Assembly: GCF_014154935.1 (NCBI RefSeq)
Contig: NZ_JACEHH010000015.1
Coordinates: 62,001-126,000, forward strand
Direction: 5' to 3'
Length of the DNA stretch: 64,000 bases
Source of the DNA: Stieleria mannarensis
Lineage (GTDB): Bacteria > Planctomycetota > Planctomycetia > Pirellulales > Pirellulaceae
Below are positions 34,541 through 42,535 of the stretch, piece by piece. The position numbers were made by a program, and so were the translations under genes. How positions within the stretch are numbered: position 1 is the first letter of the stretch; each line of letters begins with the position of its first letter. The notes under the pieces were generated by a model that saw only the letters and a list, made by a program, of their open reading frames with translations, made no database searches and was not told the origin of the DNA.

Positions 34541-34751
34541 CGTCACGCTCCGGATCGGGGGATCAAAGGAGGACTGTCAAAATAGGCGTTACGTCTATTT
34601 TGTAGTCGGTTCGCCAACGAAGTGCAAGGATTGTTCGATCGAACAGAGAGGACGAAGACGACAGAGAGGCCCTCTTGGTCCCATGAGGCGCACGATCCGC
34701 GGCCCCGCAGTCGGCGGCGGGTGAGTCGCACTTCATATTCGGAAACGGTTG

Positions 34752-35996
34752 CTACTGCCCGAATGCCGGGTTGCGGGCTCCGGGGGCGGGGCCCAGGCCG
34801 GGGGCGGCTTGATTTTGCATCATGGTGGCGGTCATCACGGCTTGCGTCAGCGCGGCGTCGAACTCTTGTTGATTCGTCGCGTCGAGCATGGGCTGGAGGA
34901 ACTGATTGGCCATCGCCGAGATCATTCCGGTCGCCTGGGCCATCTGTTGTTGTGAGGCTTGAAGTGCCTCCTGATTGTTCTCGAATTCTTCAGCCAACCC
35001 TTCGGCCATCGTGCCGCCCTTCTCTTTCCACTTTGCCACGAACTCCTTCGGCACCCAACGTCCGTTGTAGGCGACCAGCTCAACGACGGTCGTGCCGCCG
35101 TCCTGTTTGGGTACGGTGATCGTTCCACTGGAATCATCGATTTGATCAACAACGATCTTGCTGGTGAATTGTTCGATCATCCCGGGCGGGGCGGATTGGA
35201 CCAATGCGTGCAGGTGGCCGCCGATCCGAGGGCCGTAGTGATCGACGTAAGCGGTGACCGATTGGTCGACCGCCATCTGTGAATGAAAGGCACACTGCAC
35301 CAGTTCGTAAATCAAGCCAGTGGCCGGATCATAAAGCGGCTGGACCATCTGCATCACTTGCGGCGGCGCCATCTTCAACATCGGCGTGTTGAGAATGAAC
35401 GGTTTCTTGCGGATCAGGATTTCACAGACCTTGTTGGCCACGTCCTCGATCGGTTTTTGAGCCTGCACCTGCATTTCGATACTCGGACGCATTGCCGTGC
35501 GGACTTCGGCACTATCGACTTCACGGCGAACATCGGCGGGCAACGCGTACCAGATGACTTCGGGGTGTCCGGCCAGGACCTGCTGGACAACGAAATCAAC
35601 GGTCTGCTGCAGCGATCCGTTTTCGGGAAACGCCGGCATCGGCGGGACGGATGGGACGGCGGGTGCGAAGTCGTGTTGCTTGGCGGCCGACGAGGATCGG
35701 GGCGTCGCACTTGGCGTCGCGTTCATCGCCGGCTTGGCCGCCGCCGGGTTTTGTTTCGCCGCCTCGTACAACTCCTTGGCTCGATTGCGACTGGCGTCGC
35801 TCAATCGGTCAATCGGCACCTTTTTGGTCGAACCGTCGGCCAGCCTCAACACGACCGACCGGCCCTCAACACCCACGTATTCGGCATCGATTTGGAATTG
35901 TCCGGTGTTGTCCGTCCAGGTTTCCGCGTGGAGGTGTTGAGGGATTGCCAGCAGGAACAGTGGCAGTGCGAACAGCAAAGGAAGGGGACGCTTCAT
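34752..35996 (-). CDS. Secreted SHD1-domain protein
   Basis: A 414-residue exported protein: signal peptide MKRPLPLLFALPLFLLA...HLHA, then an SHD1 (SLA1 homology 1) domain. That domain is visible as ETWTDNTGQFQIDAEYVGV followed by SVVLRLADGSTKKVPIDRLS, the signature planctomycete secreted module. An Ala/Pro linker and a long helical domain follow, ending in a Met/Gln/Pro-rich tail. In eukaryotes SHD1 binds an NPFXD motif; in planctomycetes it is common in secreted proteins of unknown role. Confidence 0.85.
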   Translation of the reverse strand: MKRPLPLLFALPLFLLAIPQHLHAETWTDNTGQFQIDAEYVGVEGRSVVLRLADGSTKKVPIDRLSDASRNRAKELYEAAKQNPAAAKPAMNATPSATPRSSSAAKQHDFAPAVPSVPPMPAFPENGSLQQTVDFVVQQVLAGHPEVIWYALPADVRREVDSAEVRTAMRPSIEMQVQAQKPIEDVANKVCEILIRKKPFILNTPMLKMAPPQVMQMVQPLYDPATGLIYELVQCAFHSQMAVDQSVTAYVDHYGPRIGGHLHALVQSAPPGMIEQFTSKIVVDQIDDSSGTITVPKQDGGTTVVELVAYNGRWVPKEFVAKWKEKGGTMAEGLAEEFENNQEALQASQQQMAQATGMISAMANQFLQPMLDATNQQEFDAALTQAVMTATMMQNQAAPGLGPAPGARNPAFGQ

Positions 35997-36168
35997 GGTG
36001 AGTCGCTAAGTTTTGAGAGCGGAAATGGCGGGATCGCAAACCACGCGGAATGCCGGGACGAGAGTGACAGGCCGGATGGAGCGACGATCGGGGCGCCATT
36101 ATAGGAGAAACGGCGTCAGGGGGGCTGGACGGCGTTTGATCGCACGACAGACGCTGAGTTAAGACTTC

Positions 36169-36297
36169 ACCCTCCCTGGCAGGGAGGGTCGAGCGCAGCG
36201 AGGGGAGGGTCGGTTCTCGGCAAGCGACACTTGCCCCGCGAACCCTCTCTGGCGTTTGCTTGCTGCGCAAACGCCGTCTCTCCCCGAGGGAGAGAAT
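36169..36297. repeat. Dispersed intergenic repeat (caccctcc family plus ggcgtttgc arm)
   Basis: The block starts cttcaccctccctggcaggg and continues through gtcgagcgcagcgagggg. It ends with a second arm (ggcgtttgcttgctgcgcaa then ctctccccgagggagagaat). The first arm recurs at 50284, 50398, 57679 and 57799. The second arm recurs inverted at 53029-53083. It lies between SHD1 and the SUKH/TPR gene. Confidence 0.8.
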
Positions 36298-36306
36298 ATC
36301 GCCACT

Positions 36307-37611
36307 TCAGATCCCGTAGCGGTCGCGGAAGCAATTGCGGTGCGTTCGAGCCAGTTCGCCTTGGGCGGCCCTTCCGGCCGCGTCGGCGCTGATCGCGATC
36401 TGTTCGAGCAATTCGGCGAAGGCGAGCATCGGTTCGGCGCCCATGTCCCACCCCGCGCGGACCCACAGCTCATGGGCTTTCGCCGGTGCGGCCTGTCGGG
36501 CGAGCGATGCAAAATGCTCACGGATTTGATCGCGTCGTTCGCTGGCACACGCGATGCCTAGCCGTTGGAAATAATTCTTTTCGATCGGATCGGTCGGCTG
36601 GTAGCCAAGCTTCATCAGTCGCGCGGCGGCGAATTTTTGGCCTTCGCCGCTAAACCCGTGAGTCCGCACACGCACGGTCTGGTCGGTGAAAATGGAGCAC
36701 TCTAGACCGCGACGGTAATGCTCGATCGCCGCGGCGAGATTCCCGGATCGTTCCTGACTGTACCCCAGCAAATCCCAGCCCCATCCCAAATCCGGTGCGA
36801 TCTGGATCGCGCGACGACAATGCTGGGCGACAGCGTCCCAGTTTTGTTGATCCAGGACTTGTTGGTGCGAGACGTCGGACGTGAACAACTGATCGATCCA
36901 TTGCCGGTCCATCAGTCGATTGTCAAACAACGCCCGTTGGACTTGTTCGGCATCGTCGACCTTCAAGGCTCGAACGGCGTCGTCGCTTAGGAACGGATTC
37001 TCAAGCGCGTCGATCACCAATTGGCACAGCACCGCGGGCTGGCAGATGCCGCGACGGACCATTTCGTCGGCCAACTCGGCCCCACGCAGTGGTTCAAGCT
37101 CGCGCACCGAGCGGTGTTCCAATCGGCCAAGCGCCCAGCGGTTCAGTTGCTCGCAGGCCCCATCGTCGTCATCGACCGCAGAGCCCGCGGAGATCGCGTG
37201 GTCGCGGCCGCTGCCGGGAAGCCGGTGCCGGACGTGGTCGAAATAAATCGCTTCGGCCAACGAGTCTCCCCACGGGATCCAGTCGCCACCGCCGTGATAC
37301 CAGTGAACGACCTGCGCCGCGGTATTGTCGGCGGCCATGCGGATGCACAGCCAGTCGCCCATCGTGTTGGTCAGGATCGGCAGAAAATCGCAGGGCATCA
37401 GCGCCGGCCAGATCGCCGACGGGGCGTCGTCGATCAGCTCGGCGGGCGCGATCGCCGATGCGAATCGATTCCCGCCGCTGCCGTCTGCGAAACGCCAGAT
37501 TTCGTTGTCGAACCATCGCACCAAGTCGTCGGACAGGACGCATCGAAACCTCGCTTGGATCTGGTCGCTCCAAGACCCCGAGGCGGCGGATGGTTGAGAA
37601 AGTGGTGGCAA
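36307..37611 (-). CDS. SUKH (SMI1/KNR4-like) and TPR protein
   Basis: A 434-residue protein. The N-terminal 150 residues have the SMI1/KNR4 (SUKH) look: LVRWFDNEIWRF, then FLPILTNTMGDWLCIRM and VVHWYHGGGDWIPWGDSL. SUKH domains are protein-binding modules, some acting as immunity proteins to toxins. The C-terminal half contains TPR-like helices (AVAQHCRRAIQIAPDLGWGW; AAAIEHYRRGLECS). The start is TTG 37611, two bases after the stop of the barrel gene, since no ATG exists until well inside the domain. Placement downstream of the BamA pair suggests co-transcription; a role with it is not shown. Confidence 0.72.
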   Translation of the reverse strand: MPPLSQPSAASGSWSDQIQARFRCVLSDDLVRWFDNEIWRFADGSGGNRFASAIAPAELIDDAPSAIWPALMPCDFLPILTNTMGDWLCIRMAADNTAAQVVHWYHGGGDWIPWGDSLAEAIYFDHVRHRLPGSGRDHAISAGSAVDDDDGACEQLNRWALGRLEHRSVRELEPLRGAELADEMVRRGICQPAVLCQLVIDALENPFLSDDAVRALKVDDAEQVQRALFDNRLMDRQWIDQLFTSDVSHQQVLDQQNWDAVAQHCRRAIQIAPDLGWGWDLLGYSQERSGNLAAAIEHYRRGLECSIFTDQTVRVRTHGFSGEGQKFAAARLMKLGYQPTDPIEKNYFQRLGIACASERRDQIREHFASLARQAAPAKAHELWVRAGWDMGAEPMLAFAELLEQIAISADAAGRAAQGELARTHRNCFRDRYGI

Positions 37612-37613
37612 GG

Positions 37614-39344
37614 TTAGCGAATCATACTCATGTAAAAGCTGAACACACGCTCGTTATCAAAGTCTGACTTGTTGACCGGGTAGGCGAAGTCGAACGCGAG
37701 CGGGGCCGGCCCGAGCGCCGGGATCGCGACACGCAATCCCAAACCGGGAGCGACACGAAACGAGTCGGAATCCAGTTTAACACTGCTTTCGACGGTACCA
37801 AAGTCACAAAATGCGACCCCACGGAAGGCATCGTCGGCCGTGATCGGAAACATGTACTCGACGGAATTGAGGAATTGGAATTCACCACCGACGCCAATGA
37901 AGGGATTTCCGCCCGTACCGCCCACCACGGGGCCTGCACCGCGAAAATCAAAGCCTCGCAGCGTCGCATAACCGCCGGCGAAGAAGTTTTCAAAGATCGG
38001 CGTGTCGTTGCCGCTGAACCCGATTTGCGTGCTGTAAGAAAATGTTTGTTTCCCACTTCCGTCGGCTCGCGATGCCAGCAACCAGTACTTGCGGTACTCC
38101 AGCTCGATTCGCGAGTAGTCGTAATCGCCGAACGTCTCCTCGAATTGAAATTGAAAGTAGTGTCCCTGGCTGGGCTGAATCGGGCTGTCGCGGGTGTTGT
38201 GCGTCAACGTGATGCTGCCGCTGTACAGTTCGTTGTCGCCTTGGGCATCGGTCAATTCTTGATACTCGGCCGCATCGCCGGGGGACAGGATGCCGGTGTT
38301 GAGTGCACGAATGTTGCTCAGGTCGACATTTTGGCCGCTGATTCCGACCGCCAGCGACAGGTCGGGCGTGATTCGGTAGCCGAGTGAAAGCCGGCCGCCG
38401 AGACGGTTTTCGTCCCAATCGTCGTAGCGGCGGTCGTACAGAAAGCCGCTGGCGGAAAAACTGATCGGCAGGTAACCGAACAGGTTCGGGTCGGCGAACT
38501 GCAGACTGTAGCGATCGAAGTCGCTGCCCGGTGCCGCTTCCAAGCGAAACGTTTGTCCCGCACCGCGAAACGCCGTCCCGCCGAATAGGTCTCGGAATGA
38601 CCGCGGCCAACGCATGATGTCAAAGTTGCGTTCGTCGATCGTGATCTGCCCCGTGACGCCCGCGTCACTGTTGACCGCACCGCCGAACATGATCCGTCCG
38701 GTCCGCGCGGGGAAACCGTTGACGATCAAGTCCGCGACCCGAACGTTGGGCGTGTACACCGGGTCGGTGCCGATCGGCGGAAACGCCGTGCCGCTGCCGG
38801 GCACCGATTGGCCGGGCATCAGCGTTCGTTGTCGCGGTCCGAATTGAGTCGGCGGAAACGAGGTCTGTTGGACAGGTTGCCCGGTGGCGGTGGCTTGCGG
38901 CGGTGCGACTTGTGGCGCCCCCGCGTAAGCTTGTTGGGTACCCGCGTAAGCTTGTTGGGTACCCGCGTAAGCTTGTTGGGTACCCGCGTAAGCTTGTTGG
39001 GTACCCGCGTAAGCTTGTTGGGTACCCGCGTAAGCTTGTTGGGTACCCGCGTAGCCCGGTTGCTGTGTCGCATACGCCTGTTGCGTGGGCGTGTAGGTTC
39101 CCGCGGCGGCGCCGGTTCCGTACGGGTTGTACTGCGCCGCCGCTGGTGATGCGCTGATCAGCAGGATGCCGGCGAGCACCGTCAACCGCGCCGCCACTCC
39201 GCGCGTCATCGGAACGTTGATGACGGCTCGTGGAGCCAATCGTTTCGGCAAATCGTTCGATTCCATTCGGGGTGATTCGATTGCGGGTGTCGGTGTAGGT
39301 CGTGAAAGGATGCCGTCGGTTTCAGGGGGAAAAGGCCGTTTCAT
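37614..39344 (-). CDS. bamA: BamA/Omp85 C-terminal barrel, separate gene
   Basis: A 576-residue protein that carries only the barrel part of BamA, the outer-membrane insertase. ATG 39344 overlaps the TGA of the POTRA gene by one base (TGATG). The first 46 residues are proline-rich, then comes its own export-type segment (AARLTVLAGILLISASPAAA), then six AYAGTQQ repeats. The barrel begins near GRIMFGGAVNSDAGVTG. The conserved loop-6 motif LRGFDFRGAGP is present, and the last strand ends in F (VFSFYMSMIR), as in outer membrane barrels. A start at 39266 or 39209 is also possible. Confidence 0.9.
   Translation of the reverse strand: MKRPFPPETDGILSRPTPTPAIESPRMESNDLPKRLAPRAVINVPMTRGVAARLTVLAGILLISASPAAAQYNPYGTGAAAGTYTPTQQAYATQQPGYAGTQQAYAGTQQAYAGTQQAYAGTQQAYAGTQQAYAGTQQAYAGAPQVAPPQATATGQPVQQTSFPPTQFGPRQRTLMPGQSVPGSGTAFPPIGTDPVYTPNVRVADLIVNGFPARTGRIMFGGAVNSDAGVTGQITIDERNFDIMRWPRSFRDLFGGTAFRGAGQTFRLEAAPGSDFDRYSLQFADPNLFGYLPISFSASGFLYDRRYDDWDENRLGGRLSLGYRITPDLSLAVGISGQNVDLSNIRALNTGILSPGDAAEYQELTDAQGDNELYSGSITLTHNTRDSPIQPSQGHYFQFQFEETFGDYDYSRIELEYRKYWLLASRADGSGKQTFSYSTQIGFSGNDTPIFENFFAGGYATLRGFDFRGAGPVVGGTGGNPFIGVGGEFQFLNSVEYMFPITADDAFRGVAFCDFGTVESSVKLDSDSFRVAPGLGLRVAIPALGPAPLAFDFAYPVNKSDFDNERVFSFYMSMIR
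38920..39045 (-). repeat. 21-bp in-frame tandem repeat coding for AYAGTQQ
   Basis: Six exact units of cccgcgtaagcttgttgggta (period 21) lie at 38920-39045. They encode AYAGTQQ on the minus strand, in the region between the signal peptide and barrel. Such perfect identity indicates recent expansion. Confidence 0.95.
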
Positions 39345-40804
39345 CAAAACGCATCCTCCCGCGGGTCGACGATGATGTCCGGTGGGTCGGCGATTTGCGG
39401 ATTGGTTTCCAACAATTGGCTGTTGGACATTCTGCGGCGTCCGATCTCCAACAATCGGCGGTCGATGAAGTCGCCTTCGCGCATCTCCAACATGTTCAGC
39501 ATCACGGTTTCACGCATCAGGTGCGGTTCGCCTTCGATGTTGACGCGGATTTCGCCGATCTTCCAGCGATCGCCTTCTTCGATCTGGTAAACCAAATCGA
39601 CCGTGTTCTCTTCGTCACGCATCACCGTCTTGGGTTGGACATCGGCGTAGATGAATCCCAATTCGCCGTAGCCGTAGACGATCTCGCCGACGTCACGTTT
39701 CAAGATCGTGCCGTCGAACATGTCACCGGCCTTCAGTTCCAATCGTTGACGCAGCGAATCTTCGGTGACGAACTGGTTGCCGATCAATTGCACGCTGTTG
39801 ATTTTAAAGCGGTTGCCTTCGTTGACTACAAAGGTCACGTCGATCCACTTACCGTCTTCGCTGTACGAGATCCGGCGGCCGACCGTCGCGGTCAGGTAGC
39901 CCAGGTTGTGATAGGTCGCCGCCAGGATGTCGACGTCGCGATCGATCTTGGTCATGTCGGCGACGTTGAAGGTGTAATAGCCGAGTTTGAGAAACGGGCC
40001 GCGGCTCTTGATCAGCTTTTTCAGTCGGGCCTCGCTCAGCAACGTGTTGCCGATCACGCGGATACTGTTGATGCGTTCCTTGGGGCCTTCATTGATCCGA
40101 AAGATCACCATGCCCGGTTTGTCCTTGTAGCCGATGGTCGTTGTGATCGCGACTTGGTTGAACCCTTCGCCTTTGTAGTAATCGATCAGACGCCGGCGGG
40201 CCGATTCGACCGAGAACTCGCTGAGCGGATCTTTGACTTCCAATCCGGCGCGGCCTTTCAGGTCACGGTCATTGACTCGGTTGTTGCCATGAAACGCAAC
40301 CGCGGTGATCAGGGGGCGTTCATGGACGATGAACGAGACGTCGACTCCGGCGTCGGTCTCCTTGGTTTTAAAGGTGACGTGATCGAAGGAACGCATTTCG
40401 TTCAACCGGTGGACGTCGCCGAGCAAGACTTCACGGCTGAAAAAACGCCCCTTCTTGGTCTGCATCTTCTGCAGGATCTCATGTTCGCTGAGCGTCCGGT
40501 TGCCGACGATGCGAACACTGCTGACGACCTTGTCGCCGTGTTCGCGGCCGATCGGCAAGGCGTCTTGGTTGTGAACGTGGTCGCGGAACTTGGGGCGTTC
40601 GGCCGGCCCGGCCGGGCCGCCGCTCTGTGGGCCTCCGCCGCCGCCCATGCCCCCCATGCCGCCGCCCATTTGAGCCGCGGCGGGAAGCGAAAACGCCAAT
40701 CCGGCGATCAAGGCGAGGATCAGGGGCGCCGTCGCAACCGGTGCGGACTGGCCGGCCCGATGGTCTCTCTGGTGGCGTCCGTGCGTAGTGAATCGTAGTG
40801 TCAT
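39344..40804 (-). CDS. bamA: BamA/Omp85 POTRA-domain protein, separate gene
   Basis: A 486-residue exported protein containing the periplasmic half of BamA without a barrel. After a basic N-terminus and signal peptide (ATAPLILALIAGLAFSLPAAA) and a Gly/Met-rich linker, five POTRA domains can be recognised by their repeated starts: VRIVGNRTLS, VAFHGNNRVN, IRVIGNTLLS, VQLIGNQFVT and IRVNIEGEPH. It ends shortly after the fifth. The next gene, overlapping by one base, supplies the barrel. Together they equal one normal BamA. Partners BamB-E are not seen here. Confidence 0.9.
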   Translation of the reverse strand: MTLRFTTHGRHQRDHRAGQSAPVATAPLILALIAGLAFSLPAAAQMGGGMGGMGGGGGPQSGGPAGPAERPKFRDHVHNQDALPIGREHGDKVVSSVRIVGNRTLSEHEILQKMQTKKGRFFSREVLLGDVHRLNEMRSFDHVTFKTKETDAGVDVSFIVHERPLITAVAFHGNNRVNDRDLKGRAGLEVKDPLSEFSVESARRRLIDYYKGEGFNQVAITTTIGYKDKPGMVIFRINEGPKERINSIRVIGNTLLSEARLKKLIKSRGPFLKLGYYTFNVADMTKIDRDVDILAATYHNLGYLTATVGRRISYSEDGKWIDVTFVVNEGNRFKINSVQLIGNQFVTEDSLRQRLELKAGDMFDGTILKRDVGEIVYGYGELGFIYADVQPKTVMRDEENTVDLVYQIEEGDRWKIGEIRVNIEGEPHLMRETVMLNMLEMREGDFIDRRLLEIGRRRMSNSQLLETNPQIADPPDIIVDPREDAF

Positions 40805-40989
40805 AAGACGAAAGCAAACCGTTCGACGAGGAAAACGCGATCCATCCGTGGAGCGTCAGTTGACCACCACACGAAATCTTTACAGCTCGCGCGATTCGTG
40901 GCTTGAAAGGGTGGTACCAATGTCGCGAGTGCCGCGACAAGGCAGATTCCCCCGGCATCTTGCGTGAATCTGATAGGAATTGGCGAAGA
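40805..40989. other. Divergent intergenic region
   Basis: About 185 bp lie between the POTRA gene (leftward) and the lipid-kinase-like gene (rightward). No element recognised. Confidence 0.4.
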
Positions 40990-41949
40990 ATGATGCGACA
41001 AAGAGTGTCGATTGACGGGGAACTCCACACGAAGGGAGCAGTGAAAGTGACGACATCGGACGTGATTTTGTTTACCAGCCCGAAAGCCGGCAGCGGTGCG
41101 GCACGCGAACAACTGCCCCGACTGGCCGAAATGCTGGCCGCCGCCGGGATCAGGTGTCAAAGCCTCTCGTGCTCCCATACGTTGCATTCCCTGGTGGCCG
41201 GCCGCCGTGAAACCGGTGTTTCACAACCCACCGTGATCGCCGCCGGCGGTGACGGGACGATCAGTCTGGTCGCATCGCACACGTTTCCCGACACGCCCCT
41301 GCTGCCGATGCCGATGGGGACCGAGAATCTGTTGGCCAGATACCTGGGCCAATCCAACGCGGCCGAAGCGGTTCTGGAAACACTGACCAACGGGTGCACG
41401 ATCCAATTCGATGCCGGACAAGCCAACGGGCGATTGTTCCTGATCATGGCCACGGCCGGGTTCGACGCCGAAGTCGTCCGCCGCTTGCATTTGCGACGCA
41501 AGGGACACATCCGGCGTGCCAGCTACCTGAAACCGATCTGGCAAACCTGTCGGGCCTACCGATTTCCGCTGCTGAGCGTCACCGCTCTGGACGAATCGGG
41601 CGAAATCATCCACCAGCGTCAGGTCGGATGGGCGATGGCGTTCAATCTGCCTTGTTACGCCGCGGGGCTGCGAATTCATCCGGCGGCGCTCGGGGACGAC
41701 GGAACCCTGGACCTGATCACCTTCGCCGGGCGCGGCCTGATCCGCGGGTTGGGCTATCTGTTCGGCGTCGCCTCCGGTCGGCACCGACGGTTCGCCGGTG
41801 TCGAGCACCACCAAGCGACACACCTGCGAATCGAATCCGACCAGCGCGTCGCCTATGAACTGGACGGAGACTACGCCGGACGTCTGCCGCTGGAAATCAA
41901 GGTCTTGCCCCGACGGGTGAGGGTGTTGGTGCCGAGTTCCACGTTCTAG
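40990..41949 (+). CDS. Diacylglycerol/sphingosine kinase-family lipid kinase
   Basis: A 319-residue protein of the DAGK catalytic family (YegS/BmrU-like) that phosphorylates a lipid hydroxyl with ATP at the membrane surface. The nucleotide-binding signature AAGGDGTI and the following PMGTENLLARYLG are clear. The C-terminal domain has the family segment LGDDGTLDLITFAGRG and ends in a beta-rich region (VAYELDGDYAGRLPLEI). The start is uncertain: ATG 40990 is used, but GTG 41041 after gaaggga would remove a 17-residue tail that is not family-like. It stands alone between divergent neighbours. Confidence 0.88.
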   Translation: MMRQRVSIDGELHTKGAVKVTTSDVILFTSPKAGSGAAREQLPRLAEMLAAAGIRCQSLSCSHTLHSLVAGRRETGVSQPTVIAAGGDGTISLVASHTFPDTPLLPMPMGTENLLARYLGQSNAAEAVLETLTNGCTIQFDAGQANGRLFLIMATAGFDAEVVRRLHLRRKGHIRRASYLKPIWQTCRAYRFPLLSVTALDESGEIIHQRQVGWAMAFNLPCYAAGLRIHPAALGDDGTLDLITFAGRGLIRGLGYLFGVASGRHRRFAGVEHHQATHLRIESDQRVAYELDGDYAGRLPLEIKVLPRRVRVLVPSSTF

Positions 41950-41986
41950 GTTTCAGGTTTCACGCTCTCTGAAAGCGAACCGAAGC

Positions 41987-42352
41987 CTACGTGCCGCGAA
42001 GGATTTTTTCCATCTTTCGCCCCTTGGCCAGTTCGTCGACCAACTTGTCCAAGTACCGGACTTGCTGCGTCAACGGGTTTTCGATCTCTTCCACGCGGTG
42101 TCCGCAGATCACTCCCGTGATCAGGTGTGCGTTTGAGTTGATCTTCGCAGCCTGAAAGAACTGCTCAAAACTCGTTTTGTCCTTGATGTGCTTTTGCAGC
42201 GACCGCTCGTTCAGCCCTGTCAGCCACTTGATCACCTGATGCAGCTCCTCTTTCGTCCGGCCTTTCCTTTCAACCTTCGCCAGATAGTGCGGGTAAACCG
42301 AAGCGAACGTCATCTTTGCGATTCGCTCGTCCTGATTGCCTTTGTTGCTCAT
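41987..42352 (-). CDS. DUF2200 family protein
   Basis: A 121-residue cytosolic protein. The family pattern is unmistakable: MTFASVYPHYLAKVERKGR, then VIKWLTGL, then ITGVICGHRVEEIENPL and ending LDKLVDELAKGRKMEKIL. DUF2200 is a small helical domain of unknown function, known mainly from Firmicutes, Bacteroidetes and Proteobacteria. Codon use here is less GC-rich at third positions than in neighbours, which suggests transfer. ATG 42352 is preferred to GTG 42385. Confidence 0.92.
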   Translation of the reverse strand: MSNKGNQDERIAKMTFASVYPHYLAKVERKGRTKEELHQVIKWLTGLNERSLQKHIKDKTSFEQFFQAAKINSNAHLITGVICGHRVEEIENPLTQQVRYLDKLVDELAKGRKMEKILRGT

Positions 42353-42535
42353 CTGGAGTTCTCGTTCAATGAGGATTGACCACACACATCGGATCCCGTT
42401 TATAGAGCAATTCTGGAAACCAGCGGAGGGATGGCAGAATGATTCGGGGCAGAATGATGAAGCTTGAAACTTGAAACCTCACTCCGCGATTCCCGCTGAC
42501 ACGGCGAAATCATTTCGCCGGCTCCCCGGATGCCA
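42353..42535. other. Intergenic region, nothing recognised
   Basis: About 180 bp upstream of the DUF2200 gene and downstream of the AsmA-like gene. It contains short direct repeats (gcagaatgat; cttgaaac) but no clear element. Confidence 0.35.
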
